Shown in pieces: positions 32,724 to 41,800 of a stretch of DNA of 64,000 nt. The stretch covers positions 1-64,000 of the forward strand of contig NZ_JXAK01000018.1 of assembly GCF_000829455.1 (NCBI RefSeq), read 5' to 3'. Position numbers and translations under genes: made by a program. The notes below the pieces were generated by a model that did not search any database, had not been told where the DNA came from, and worked only from the letters and a program-made list of their open reading frames with translations. This stretch comes from Gordoniibacillus kamchatkensis. Lineage in GTDB: Bacteria; Bacillota; Bacilli; Paenibacillales; NBRC-103111. How positions within the stretch are numbered: position 1 is the first letter of the stretch; the number at the start of each line of letters is the position of its first letter.

Positions 32724-32752
32724 AGGCCGCGTTTATGACGCGGTCCTTTTTT
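32724..32752 (+). terminator. Intrinsic terminator
   Basis: CCGCGT/ACGCGG stem extended by a G-T and a G-C pair, five-base loop, then TTTTTTCTTTT. Twenty bases after the SLH gene stop. Confidence 0.8.
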
Positions 32753-32860
32753 CTTTTCATGGAAAATTATTCGTGATGACGCTTATGATAGATCATAGTA
32801 TACTAGGACACGTGGACAAAGCGATATACCGCTGGATATACGCCGATCCTCCTCCAAAAA

Positions 32861-32927
32861 AATTTCAAAGTTTTTTTGCACCCCAGCGCAACTTTTTGCG
32901 AACGGTGGCGTTTAATACTTTGAAATT
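32861..32927. repeat. Inverted repeat upstream of the S-layer promoter
   Basis: AATTTCAAAG (32861-32870) and CTTTGAAATT (32918-32927) are exact complements, 47 bases apart, about 50 bases before the -35. Together with the stretches around it this is the non-coding region 32753-32975, where I see no gene. Confidence 0.55.
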
Positions 32928-32975
32928 CCAACACGAGGTCACTCGTCACTTGGAACAAATTCACAAAATTATCTC

Positions 32976-33004
32976 TTTACTCGACCTTTTGACCATTGTA
33001 TAAT
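32976..33004 (+). promoter_or_regulatory. Housekeeping promoter of the S-layer gene
   Basis: TTTACT and a perfect TATAAT with a 17-base spacer. Start of transcription near 33011 would give a leader of about 120 or 200 bases, depending on the start codon used. Confidence 0.72.
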
Positions 33005-33052
33005 GTTTAAAGTGGTCAAGGTGCCTCTATTTCTATCTTCGTTTACTAGTTT

Positions 33053-33071
33053 CTGCAGCTTCATGCTGCAG
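33053..33071 (+). promoter_or_regulatory. Hairpin in the S-layer mRNA leader
   Basis: CTGCAGC-TTCAT-GCTGCAG, seven perfect pairs, about 40 bases from the predicted 5' end and before the first ribosome site. No T-run follows, so it is not a terminator; a stabilising leader hairpin is plausible. Confidence 0.55.
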
Positions 33072-33111
33072 TACTTTATCCATAATTGGATGCAAACAGC
33101 TCTTACTCTGG

Positions 33112-33133
33112 AAAGGGGGTGAATCGGCCAATG
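33112..33133 (+). promoter_or_regulatory. Upstream alternative translation start of the S-layer gene
   Basis: AAAGGGGGTGA (33112-33122) and ATG 33131 are in frame with the main ATG 33209, whose own site GGAGG (33191-33195) is 13 bases away. The upstream start has the better ribosome site; the downstream one gives the better signal peptide. Confidence 0.65.
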
Positions 33134-33208
33134 AGGAATTCGAGCTACAATAATAACAAACAAGACTTCCAACAAGCGAAACATATCCGAGGAGGAGAAA
33201 TAAAGGTT

Positions 33209-36200
33209 ATGAAGAAAAGTTTAAAAGTGATCGCTTCCGCAGCCATGGCCCTCTCGATGTTTTCATCAGTAGCACTGGCTGACGACGCAGCGACAACAAC
33301 CACCAGCACGACAGCTGCTGTAAAAACTTCCAAAGATTTTAAAGATCTGGCTGGCCAAGACGCTGCTCTGCTTGCAAAGATCGACGCTCTGCTGAAAGCT
33401 GGCGTGTTCGAAGGCGTATCCGACGATTCTTTCGGTATCAGCCAAAACATGACTCGCGCACAAGTGGCAAAAGTCCTGACGCTGATCTACAACGTGAAAG
33501 TGGACACTTCGGTGAAAACTTCCAGCTTCACGGACGTGAAAGCAGACGACTCGGCTAACGGTTGGGCGATTCCTTACATCGAGGCTGCGAAAAAAGCCGG
33601 CCTGATCGACGGAATGACCGACACCACGTTCGCTCCTGGCGACAACGTAACGCTTGGCCAATTCGCTACGCTGCTCGTGAAAGGCCTGGGCAAAAAAGTA
33701 GACGTAACTGGCACTCCTTGGTACAAAGACGCTGTTGACCAAGCAGTATCCCTGAAGATTCTTCCGGCAGGCACTGACGGTTCCAAGCTTGCAACTCGCG
33801 CAGACCTGGTAGGCGGAGCTTTCAATGGCCAACAAGCGTACAATGAGCAAAACAAACCTGCTCAAGTATCCGTTGTTTCCGCTAAAGCGACCGGCGTGAA
33901 AAGTGTTACGGTTAACTTCGACCGCGACGTTGACACTGCAAAAGCGACTCTGACGCTGAAACGTGGCACTTCTACTGTAGCAACGTCTGTAAAGTTCGCT
34001 GACGACAAGAAATCCGCTACGTTGACGCTGACTGATACCAAGTTAATGGCTGACAGCTACTCCGTAACATTGGGTGGCTTGGATGCATCTGCAATTAAAA
34101 ATGCAACAGGTACATTCACTGCTCAGGACGAAGTAGTGCAGAAGATTGAGTTCGTAAGCGCAAGCGATACAATCGCTAAAGGTCCGAAAGTTGTTGTTAA
34201 GATTAAAGCAACTAACCAATACGGCGAGATCGCTTCTGCAGCAGCTGGCAACTACAGCACTGTTGGTACTACCACGGTTGGTCAAGGCAACGTTGTGAAG
34301 CTGACGAAAGATGCTGACGGCTATCTGCTGGCAACAGTTAACACAGACAACTTGACCCCGGGCGTGGGACTTGCAACAATTACGATCATCAGTAATGACT
34401 CTGGACACGTTACGGCTACGAAAAACTTCAAGGTCGGAACGCAGCCAATCCTGTCCAAGCTGGAGCTGGGCTCTGCTCAATATTCCAACGGTACATCGAT
34501 TAACGGTACTGGCGACACAGCTAAATTTGCATTGAATCTCTATGATCAATATGGCAGCATGATGGGATACGATGCATTGAATGTTGGGGCAGGCGCTCCT
34601 AACGAGATCACACCAACTGTGATCTGGAACGATTTTGTGCAAAATGTTACTACTTCTATTGAAGATGATGGTAACAATATTCCGACTCTGAAAATTTCCT
34701 TGACGAACAACGTAGACAAAGCAGGCGACTACAACTTCACAGTCGTAGCTCAAGCTGCTACGGCTACCGGGAAAGTTTCCATCAAGTCTTCGAAAATTGC
34801 TACGAAGGTGCAAATCGGTAGCTTGGATGACGTCATTGCAGCTGGGGACACAGATGCATATATCCCGGTTATCGCGTACGACGCTCAAGGCAACCAGCTG
34901 AGTGCTGACGATTTGGTTAGCACTGAAAACCTGGCACAAATTAAGCTCTCTTCCAACTATCCGCTTGCTAATGGTGGACAGCTTGAAAACTCTGGCGAGC
35001 ATAAAGGTACTATTCACGTTGTAGGTAGCACCTCGGTTGCTAACACTCCGATTGCTACTACAAAGAATAGCGTTGTGTCCGTAAGTGCATTCATCGCAAC
35101 TGCTAATGTCAGCAGCAACGATTCCAAGAACTTTACGGTTCAAGCAGCGCGTATTCCGGATCATTTCAAGGAAATCACTGCGCCTGGCAAGCAGATTGCT
35201 GTGGGTGGAACTACGAGCTTCCAGTATGCTGTTATTGACCAATATGGAAAGCAGTTGGATAAGCTGATTCCTGTTGATGACCAAGGAAATTATGCAGCTA
35301 CGGGCGGTCACACTTATACAGTATCTGTTACTGCTAAGACTTATGCACCAACTTATGCTTCCACGGATACTACACATGCAGTAGTTACAGGCTATACTCC
35401 GGTGACTGTTGCATCTCGTACGCCTACGCAAGTTGGTACTACTACAACACCTGACGTTGTGTTTACTGACGGCGATAATCTTGCTGCCAAAATGGCACTT
35501 GTTGTAGACGATAATCCTGCTTCCGGTTCTCAAGTAGCAAGATTCGGAACCAACCCGACAACCTTCAGCACCGACGTAAAACATGGTTTCAACGATACAA
35601 CTTACAGATTTGGAGCGTTCAATGACGCTTCTCTTACAGGGTCTACGGATTACAAAGTAGAACTTACTTTGGTAATCACTAAAGACGCCACTAATGAAAT
35701 GAGCAAAATCACCAGAACTGTAACAGTTGCTAAACCGAGTGCTGATCTGACTTACTCCATTAACAGCGTGCCTGCACTTTGGAACGCTAAAGACAGTGGT
35801 GTTGTAACAGATGCTGTTTACGATACTAGCGGTTCTATCTCAGGCGGTGCTGTTACAGGCGCAGCAATCTCGAAGGCTACCCAACTTCAAGCGAACAGCA
35901 AATTCGGTCGAGAAATTACGCTTACAGCGAAGAATGCTGCTGGTGAAGTAGTAGGTCTTCCGAGAAATATGCAGTCCGTTACTTCCTCCGATACGAACGT
36001 TGCAAACGTATGGTACGACAGCGTCAACAAGAGAGCATACGTTATCGGTAACAAAGCTGGTACTGCTAAAGTATCCGTAACCTATCAAACACCTAAAGGT
36101 GAAATCAAATCCTTTACAACAGACGTAACAGTTAAGAACGATGCGTTGACTGCTGCGAATGTATCGTGGGATGATAGAGCTTATGATTACGGTACTGGCG

Positions 36201-36475
36201 CCAACGCTTTCAATGCCTTCAATCATTTGAACGTTACCGATAGCTATGGCAAAGTATACGAAGACACTGACGCGCAGAAATACAACTACGCTCTGGGTGT
36301 AACTTTCTCTGCTACCAACGTTAAGGGTGGAACAGTAAGCATTGATCAATTTGGTAACGTATCAGTTACTGGCACTAATGTATCGTTCGATTTGACCGCT
36401 TCAACTGGATCGGGTAAAACGGCGACTACTACGATCTATGCTAATTCCACAACAGTATATCCTAGAGTTCACTAA
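33209..36475 (+). CDS. S-layer protein candidate with N-terminal SLH domains
   Basis: A 1088-residue secreted protein. The signal peptide (MKKSLKVIASAAMALSMFSS, cleaved after VALA) is followed by three SLH repeats at about 40-205 (DLAGQDAALLAKIDALLKAG, FTDVKADDSANGWAIPYIEA, WYKDAVDQAVSLKILP) and then many Ig-like beta modules rich in Thr/Val/Asn. No enzyme motif seen. A strong promoter, a long leader and strong ribosome sites suit the main cell-surface protein. An alternative in-frame ATG at 33131, with the excellent site AAAGGGGGTGA eight bases upstream, would add 26 residues before the signal peptide. Both starts may be used. The gene shows no frameshift. Confidence 0.88.
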   Translation: MKKSLKVIASAAMALSMFSSVALADDAATTTTSTTAAVKTSKDFKDLAGQDAALLAKIDALLKAGVFEGVSDDSFGISQNMTRAQVAKVLTLIYNVKVDTSVKTSSFTDVKADDSANGWAIPYIEAAKKAGLIDGMTDTTFAPGDNVTLGQFATLLVKGLGKKVDVTGTPWYKDAVDQAVSLKILPAGTDGSKLATRADLVGGAFNGQQAYNEQNKPAQVSVVSAKATGVKSVTVNFDRDVDTAKATLTLKRGTSTVATSVKFADDKKSATLTLTDTKLMADSYSVTLGGLDASAIKNATGTFTAQDEVVQKIEFVSASDTIAKGPKVVVKIKATNQYGEIASAAAGNYSTVGTTTVGQGNVVKLTKDADGYLLATVNTDNLTPGVGLATITIISNDSGHVTATKNFKVGTQPILSKLELGSAQYSNGTSINGTGDTAKFALNLYDQYGSMMGYDALNVGAGAPNEITPTVIWNDFVQNVTTSIEDDGNNIPTLKISLTNNVDKAGDYNFTVVAQAATATGKVSIKSSKIATKVQIGSLDDVIAAGDTDAYIPVIAYDAQGNQLSADDLVSTENLAQIKLSSNYPLANGGQLENSGEHKGTIHVVGSTSVANTPIATTKNSVVSVSAFIATANVSSNDSKNFTVQAARIPDHFKEITAPGKQIAVGGTTSFQYAVIDQYGKQLDKLIPVDDQGNYAATGGHTYTVSVTAKTYAPTYASTDTTHAVVTGYTPVTVASRTPTQVGTTTTPDVVFTDGDNLAAKMALVVDDNPASGSQVARFGTNPTTFSTDVKHGFNDTTYRFGAFNDASLTGSTDYKVELTLVITKDATNEMSKITRTVTVAKPSADLTYSINSVPALWNAKDSGVVTDAVYDTSGSISGGAVTGAAISKATQLQANSKFGREITLTAKNAAGEVVGLPRNMQSVTSSDTNVANVWYDSVNKRAYVIGNKAGTAKVSVTYQTPKGEIKSFTTDVTVKNDALTAANVSWDDRAYDYGTGANAFNAFNHLNVTDSYGKVYEDTDAQKYNYALGVTFSATNVKGGTVSIDQFGNVSVTGTNVSFDLTASTGSGKTATTTIYANSTTVYPRVH

Positions 36476-36488
36476 TCATCTTCCTAAA

Positions 36489-36518
36489 AGAAGACCCTCC
36501 GGGGTCTTCTTTTTTTTT
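36489..36518 (+). terminator. Intrinsic terminator after the S-layer gene
   Basis: Perfect nine-pair stem AGAAGACCC/GGGTCTTCT, four-base loop, nine-T run. Confidence 0.94.
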
Positions 36519-36519
36519 C

Positions 36520-36549
36520 TAGACAAACTCTCAAGAAGTCCCGTATTAT
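36520..36549 (+). promoter_or_regulatory. Promoter of the small secreted protein gene
   Basis: TAGACA and TATTAT, each five of six to consensus, with an 18-base spacer, directly after the terminator. Confidence 0.6.
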
Positions 36550-36583
36550 GGTAAGAAAGCTTATATATAAAGGAAGCGTGACA

Positions 36584-37111
36584 ATGACTCGCAGAGGAAA
36601 ACTAGCGTATGCACTCGTTCTAGGCACTATTCTCACCATCAGCGGCTATAGCCTCGTTAAGGCCGATAGCGCAAACACTACACAAGGTACTGTCAACGAT
36701 CCACTAGTGACTAAAAGCTATGTCGATAGCCTTCTCAAAGGCGCGGGACAAGCTACTCAGCCGCAGCAACCTACGACGCCGTCAACACCTGCACCGACGC
36801 CCTCAACCGCCACCGGCATAACCGTCGTCCAACTCAAAAACGGCCAAACCCTCTACGCGGCTGCCGGAAGCGAACTCCTAGTCCGCACCGGCAAGACCGT
36901 TGCCGTTAGTATCGACGAAAACGGCATACCTGATGCAACAGCCGGTAAAGACCTCGCACCAGGCGCTGCAGTAGAGAATAACCACCTGCTCATCTTCCCG
37001 AGAGAAGGCCGCGGTGTTAAGGCTGCCCCTAAAAACACGCAGGATATCTACATCATGGTTCGCGGCAGCTATTCCGTTGTCAACGAAGATGGGTCCAAGG
37101 CTGATCAGTAA
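36584..37111 (+). CDS. Secreted or membrane-anchored protein of unknown function
   Basis: A 175-residue protein. One N-terminal hydrophobic segment (about 8-25) acts as signal or anchor, then NDPLVTKSYVDSLL, a Pro/Thr-rich linker (about 60-80) and a compact C-terminal domain with VQLKNGQTLYAAAGSELLVR and LIFPREGRGVKA. I do not recognise a named family. ATG at 36584 is preceded by AAAGGAAG; an in-frame codon at 36548 lies inside the promoter. It has its own promoter, so linkage to the S-layer gene is by position only. Confidence 0.75.
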   Translation: MTRRGKLAYALVLGTILTISGYSLVKADSANTTQGTVNDPLVTKSYVDSLLKGAGQATQPQQPTTPSTPAPTPSTATGITVVQLKNGQTLYAAAGSELLVRTGKTVAVSIDENGIPDATAGKDLAPGAAVENNHLLIFPREGRGVKAAPKNTQDIYIMVRGSYSVVNEDGSKADQ

Positions 37112-37215
37112 TGCCGACACCATAATTTTGTCCAATATGACAACATCTTATTCGTGTGCGTTCCTATGAAACGGTGATACTATAGTCAACTCACCGACAA
37201 GGAGGATGCGCACAA

Positions 37216-37494
37216 ATGGCGAGAAACAGCAATGCAAAAGTTGTGCCTGAAAGCGCGAAGGCTCTGGATGCATTGAAGTATGAAATCGCAGCGGAAATGG
37301 GGCTTCCCGTCGGCAAGGAGCTTGCAAACTTGGGAGCCGATATGGAGTTCGCAACCGAGCTGGGAAGCATCTCGTCAGGCCAAATTAGAGAGGATTACTG
37401 GGGCCATATCGCCTCCAGAGATGCGGGTGCTGTCGGGGGGGCGATCACGAGCCGTCTCATCCGAAAAGCGGAAGAAATGATGTTTACGCTATAG
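37216..37494 (+). CDS. Alpha/beta-type small acid-soluble spore protein
   Basis: Binds and protects DNA in the spore core and is degraded at germination. Features: KYEIAAEMGL, resembling the GPR protease cleavage site, and the DNA-binding C-terminal GHIASRDAGAVGGAITSRLI. At 92 residues it is longer than the usual 60-75. ATG 37216 follows AAGGAGGATG. GATACTA about 30 bases upstream resembles a sigma-G -10 (CATACTA), but no good -35 was found. The gene ends in a divergent MMFTL tail. Confidence 0.9.
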   Translation: MARNSNAKVVPESAKALDALKYEIAAEMGLPVGKELANLGADMEFATELGSISSGQIREDYWGHIASRDAGAVGGAITSRLIRKAEEMMFTL

Positions 37495-37538
37495 GCCTCA
37501 TTCTTGCAACATTTCCTTACGAAAAAAGATGATGTCCA

Positions 37539-37567
37539 TTGACAGGTATCGACAAATCCGGTAACAT
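37539..37567 (+). promoter_or_regulatory. Promoter of metK
   Basis: Perfect TTGACA (37539-37544), 17-base spacer, TAACAT (37562-37567, four of six). The transcript should start near 37574, giving a leader of about 80 bases. Confidence 0.72.
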
Positions 37568-37575
37568 GAATAATT

Positions 37576-37623
37576 GAGGTTCAAAGCATGTAACCTTTTC
37601 CAAGCGGAAAAGGTTCATTTTTT
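37576..37623 (+). promoter_or_regulatory. Attenuator-like metK leader with two exclusive hairpins
   Basis: A perfect ten-pair terminator hairpin, AACCTTTTCC/GGAAAAGGTT with loop AAGC and six T after CA (37592-37623), lies between the promoter and the metK ribosome site. Its left arm could instead pair with GAGGTT at 37576-37581 (six pairs, one wobble), which would prevent the terminator. The leader is too short for a SAM-I (S-box) riboswitch. Regulation by attenuation is inferred; the ligand, if any, is unknown. Confidence 0.6.
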
Positions 37624-37654
37624 GTATAGACTAGTTTGTGGGAGGTCGATGGAC

Positions 37655-38860
37655 ATGGCGGATTTGCGCGGTCGACGTTTATTTACATCGGAATCGGTGA
37701 CAGAAGGTCATCCGGACAAAATTTGCGACCAAATTTCGGACTCGGTACTTGATGCATTCCTTAAAAACGATCCCAACGCTCGCGTCGCTTGCGAGGTTTC
37801 CGTTGCAACAGGATTAGTGCTCGTTATTGGTGAAATTACCTCTCAATCGGAATACGTTGACATTCAGTCTATCGTGCGTGAGACCGTTAAGGGTATCGGC
37901 TATACGCGGGCGAAATACGGCTTCGACTATCAAACTTGCGCGGTTCTCGTCTCGCTTAACGAGCAATCACCGGACATCGCTATGGGCGTTAACAAGGCGC
38001 TTGAAGCCCGTGAAGGTCAAATGACCGACGACGAGATCGAAGCGATCGGAGCAGGCGACCAAGGCCTTATGTTCGGCTTTGCCGTCAACGAGACCCCTGA
38101 GCTTATGCCGCTGCCGATTTCGCTCTCCCATCAGCTCGCGCGTCGGTTGACGGAAGTGCGTAAAGACGGTACGCTGCCTTATCTTCGTCCGGACGGAAAA
38201 ACGCAAGTCTCCGTCGAATACGATGGCGACAAGCCGGTACGTGTAGACACGATCGTCGTATCGACGCAGCATGGCGAAGATGTGACGCAAGAGCAAATCG
38301 TGCGCGACATTAAAGAACACGTTATCAAGCCTGTCGTCCCGACACAGTTTTTGGATGCGGACACCAAGTACTTTATCAACCCGACTGGGCGTTTCGTGAT
38401 CGGCGGACCGCAAGGAGACGCAGGTCTTACCGGTCGGAAAATTATCGTCGACACGTACGGCGGCTATGCCCGTCATGGCGGCGGAGCGTTTTCCGGCAAG
38501 GACCCGACCAAGGTGGACCGCTCAGGAGCTTATGCCGCTCGCTACGTAGCGAAGAACATCGTCGCGGCAGGCCTCGCAGAGAAGTGCGAAGTGCAGCTGG
38601 CCTATGCCATCGGCGTAGCGCGTCCGGTATCGATTGCAGTCGATACGTTCGGCACCGGCAAGGTGAGCGAAGAGAAGCTCGTTGAGCTGATTCGCAAACA
38701 TTTTGACTTGCGCCCGGCTGGCATCATTAAGGAGCTCGACCTTCGTCGTCCGATCTACAAGCAAACCGCAGCATACGGCCACTTCGGCCGTACCGACGTC
38801 GATCTTCCTTGGGAGCGTACGGACAAAGCGGAGCTGCTCAAGAAAGAAGCACTCGCATAA
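37655..38860 (+). CDS. metK: S-adenosylmethionine synthetase
   Basis: Makes S-adenosylmethionine from methionine and ATP in the cytoplasm. Landmarks: [32 protein letters not shown], the phosphate loop [20 protein letters not shown] with [20 protein letters not shown] after it. I take ATG 37655 (Met-Ala-Asp-Leu), nine bases after GGAGGT; the ATG at 37649 is too close to that site. Length 401 residues, the family norm. Confidence 0.97.
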   Translation: MADLRGRRLFTSESVTEGHPDKICDQISDSVLDAFLKNDPNARVACEVSVATGLVLVIGEITSQSEYVDIQSIVRETVKGIGYTRAKYGFDYQTCAVLVSLNEQSPDIAMGVNKALEAREGQMTDDEIEAIGAGDQGLMFGFAVNETPELMPLPISLSHQLARRLTEVRKDGTLPYLRPDGKTQVSVEYDGDKPVRVDTIVVSTQHGEDVTQEQIVRDIKEHVIKPVVPTQFLDADTKYFINPTGRFVIGGPQGDAGLTGRKIIVDTYGGYARHGGGAFSGKDPTKVDRSGAYAARYVAKNIVAAGLAEKCEVQLAYAIGVARPVSIAVDTFGTGKVSEEKLVELIRKHFDLRPAGIIKELDLRRPIYKQTAAYGHFGRTDVDLPWERTDKAELLKKEALA

Positions 38861-38890
38861 CCAAGCAATCGAATATCAGTCGGAAGCACC

Positions 38891-38931
38891 GGCTGTCTGT
38901 TCATGTGAATCGTGAGCAGACGGCCTTTTTT
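38891..38931 (+). terminator. Intrinsic terminator after metK
   Basis: Nine-pair stem GGCTGTCTG/CAGACGGCC with one wobble, 17-base loop, six T. Confidence 0.85.
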
Positions 38932-39041
38932 GTTGCTATTTTGTAAACTATTTCTACCGGAACTTTTTTGATAGAATAAGAGTCTATACTTTTGTAGAAA
39001 GAGAGAGAAGCAGAAACGGAGAGAGGAGTATTTCCAACAGC

Positions 39042-41690
39042 ATGAAGAAGGCGCTAAAAGTCATCGTTCACACTACGTCGGCACTCATCATTACATTCTC
39101 CGCAATCCCGGCTATACCGGCCGTAACAAGCGCCGCGCAGTCGCAAGCAAGCACAATGGCACTATCGTCACAAGAGCCGATTACCTCAGGAGCGACTCTT
39201 AAAAAGTACATATGGAACGGGATGAGAGGCTCCAAAGCGGTGAGCGTCTCGGTGAACGTCATTGAAGTCGACCTCACCAACCCGAACGTTCGGCTTGACG
39301 TCATGACAGGCACGAACGGGCAGTTCGCCAAGCGGAATACGGTATCCGGCATGGTGAAAGAGACTGGCGCCGTAGCCGGGGTGAACGGGGACTTCTATAA
39401 TACGATAGCAGAAGGTGTGCCGGACGGCCCGGAAATTATGAACGGCCAGCTAATGTCGACGCCGCCTCTGGGGCTGCAAGGTCTTTACTCTTTTGCGATC
39501 GATAAGAACAACCAGCCTATTGTCGATGCGTTTACGTTTAAAGGCTCAGTCACAGCTAAGGACGGCTCCACGTTCCCGCTTGGAGGGGTCAACAAGACGT
39601 CGTACTGGCTCGATGACCCGAATAGCACGTACGGGTTGACGGACGGCATGTTCGTGTATACGAGCGCTTTTGCCACGGACAGCCGGACAAACGATGGAGT
39701 CACGGTTCCGTCGGAAATTCTCGTTCAGAACGGCGTGATCCAGCAAATCGCCATCGATAGCGTTCTACCGGGGCTTGTTCCGCCTGGGGCCATGATTCTT
39801 AAGACGAACGGAAAAGCGACCGATTACGTGAAACAGCATCTTAAAGTGGGCGATCCGATCAAGGTAGACTATCAAATTGTGCCGATGGATGCTTCCAAGA
39901 CTTACGATACGAAGTCGTTTAAAATGATGATCGGCGGGGAAACGCTGCTTGTTGACGAAGGCAAATCGAGTATTTTAACCAGGGACGTTTCCAACTTCTC
40001 CGGCTACAGCACCGTGTCGCGGACCGCCATCGGATACTCCAAAGACCTCAAAATCGCTTATCTTATTACAGCCGATAAAAACAGCAAGAGCGACGGCATG
40101 ACAATTCCGGAATTGCAGGATGCGATGGCAAAGGCCGGAGTATGGAGAGGGATGGTCCTCGACGGCGGGGGCTCCACGACGATGGTATCCAGGCCATTAG
40201 GCGATACGGATGCGAAGCTGGTGGCGGATCTGCAGAACGGTGTCGAACGCAGAGTCGTGAACGGCGTAGGCGTCTATTCCACAGCGCCGAAATCGACAGT
40301 AGTGAAAGGGTTGTTCGCGCGCGGGCCGGAAATCCTTTTCCTCGGGGAGAAAGCATCGTATCAGGTCAAAGCTTACGACGAGTATTACAATCCGATGGAT
40401 GCATCCGCTATGACGGCACAGTGGTCGAGCACCGCACCGGTCGGTACGTTCCAAGGCAACGAATTTACAGCTGCGAAATCGGGTGCGACGAAGCTCAATG
40501 TCGTATCCGGGCAAGGCCAAGCGAGTATGGACGTCAAAGTCATCGGCCGCGACGATATCGCCTCGATGACAGTGCGCGGCTCGAATCTCATTTTGTCGGA
40601 AAATGAAACGTTCCGCCTGCCGGTCATCGTGACGACGAAAGACGGCAAGACGCGCGAAATACCTCCGGAGCTTGTCAATTGGGAGCTCAACGGCTTCCAA
40701 GGATCGGTTGCGAACGGCGTCCTGACGGTAAGCAGCTTAAAGGGCAGCACCGTGGCGCAAATCATTGCACGCTATGACGGCTACAGCTCGATGCTGGCGT
40801 TGCCGGTGGGACAAGAGCAGCTGTGGTACGATCTCGATACGAAAGCGGTGCTGACGACCTCGGACAAGGCACCGGCAGAGACGGACGCTCACGTCAATAT
40901 CGTGCAGGACCCGGTTACGCAGAACAAAAGCCTGGAGCTGTCATACGATTTCACCAAAGGAAAAGGGATTAAAGCCGCCTATGCGCTTTTCAACCAGCCA
41001 GACGGGGGCGTTAAGATCGATGGCAGGCCGGAATATATGAAGCTGAAGGTATATGGTGACAATAGCCTGAACTGGCTGCGTGCCCTTGTTACCGACGCGA
41101 ACGGCAAGGCCTACTATCTTGACCTGGCCAATCCGATCAATTGGACCGGATGGCGGACGGTCAGTCTCGATTTTTCGGACTCCAAGCCGGCGTACCCCAT
41201 TACGCTGAAAGGAATTTATGTGGCGAATCCGGAGCAAGGCCAAGACGAACGGGCTCCCAAGGGCAAAATCCAGATCGACGACATTTCGTTCGTCTACCCG
41301 GGTACGATGCCGGCGCTGTCAAACAATCAAGTCAAGCTGACGGTGGGCAACCGCAAAGCTTCAGTGAACAGCCAGACGATGACTTTGGAGCAAGCGCCTG
41401 TCATTATAAACGGCAATACGATGATCCCCGTCCGGTTTGCGGCTGAAGCGTTGGGAGCGAAGGTGATCTGGGACGGGAATGAGCGAAAAGTCACCCTGCT
41501 GCGCGGCGGCAAAATGATCGACTTATGGATCGATAGTCCCGATCTCATCGTAAACGGACAACGCGTTACCGCCGAAGTCGCACCTAAGATCATGAACAAC
41601 TTGACTATGGTGCCGCTCCGCATCATCGCCGAAAACATGGGCTGGAAAGTGAGCTGGGATCAGAAAGCTCAGTTAGTTACGCTGCAATAA
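39042..41690 (+). CDS. Secreted phosphodiester glycosidase-family (NAGPA-like) protein with copper-amine-oxidase-N domain
   Basis: An 882-residue exported protein. Signal peptide (MKKALKVIVHTTSALIITFS, ending TSAA), then a NAGPA-type domain at about 55-420: AVAGVNGDFYN, MMIGGETLLV, RTAIGYSKD and the signature MVLDGGGSTTMV. An Ig-like region follows (about 430-590), then a beta-sandwich resembling a carbohydrate-binding module (about 595-750), then a C-terminal copper-amine-oxidase-N-like domain (ENMGWKVSWD and IPVRFAAEALGAKVIWDG) that often binds wall sugars. Likely acts on a wall or capsule glycan; substrate unknown. It has no SLH repeats, unlike other surface proteins here. Confidence 0.85.
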   Translation: MKKALKVIVHTTSALIITFSAIPAIPAVTSAAQSQASTMALSSQEPITSGATLKKYIWNGMRGSKAVSVSVNVIEVDLTNPNVRLDVMTGTNGQFAKRNTVSGMVKETGAVAGVNGDFYNTIAEGVPDGPEIMNGQLMSTPPLGLQGLYSFAIDKNNQPIVDAFTFKGSVTAKDGSTFPLGGVNKTSYWLDDPNSTYGLTDGMFVYTSAFATDSRTNDGVTVPSEILVQNGVIQQIAIDSVLPGLVPPGAMILKTNGKATDYVKQHLKVGDPIKVDYQIVPMDASKTYDTKSFKMMIGGETLLVDEGKSSILTRDVSNFSGYSTVSRTAIGYSKDLKIAYLITADKNSKSDGMTIPELQDAMAKAGVWRGMVLDGGGSTTMVSRPLGDTDAKLVADLQNGVERRVVNGVGVYSTAPKSTVVKGLFARGPEILFLGEKASYQVKAYDEYYNPMDASAMTAQWSSTAPVGTFQGNEFTAAKSGATKLNVVSGQGQASMDVKVIGRDDIASMTVRGSNLILSENETFRLPVIVTTKDGKTREIPPELVNWELNGFQGSVANGVLTVSSLKGSTVAQIIARYDGYSSMLALPVGQEQLWYDLDTKAVLTTSDKAPAETDAHVNIVQDPVTQNKSLELSYDFTKGKGIKAAYALFNQPDGGVKIDGRPEYMKLKVYGDNSLNWLRALVTDANGKAYYLDLANPINWTGWRTVSLDFSDSKPAYPITLKGIYVANPEQGQDERAPKGKIQIDDISFVYPGTMPALSNNQVKLTVGNRKASVNSQTMTLEQAPVIINGNTMIPVRFAAEALGAKVIWDGNERKVTLLRGGKMIDLWIDSPDLIVNGQRVTAEVAPKIMNNLTMVPLRIIAENMGWKVSWDQKAQLVTLQ

Positions 41691-41800
41691 TTTTGTAAAA
41701 TAGTTCCGGAGTTCCACACGCCAATTTCCGAAATATGGTACTATAAGAGGTAATGATCGACCTAATTCGTCATCATCACCATAAAGGAGCAAGGATTCCT

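Noticed and set aside
34043-35584. Minus-strand 513-codon open frame inside the S-layer gene
   Set aside because: Cys/Ser/Arg-rich translation typical of an antisense shadow of a Thr/Ala-rich gene; no start signals.
37576-37600. PreQ1-I riboswitch likeness
   Set aside because: The first stem and loop resemble it slightly, but the A-rich tail that completes the pseudoknot is missing and the downstream gene is metK.
37500-37654. SAM-I (S-box) riboswitch before metK
   Set aside because: The leader is too short and lacks the four-helix core; only a terminator hairpin with a short competing arm is seen.
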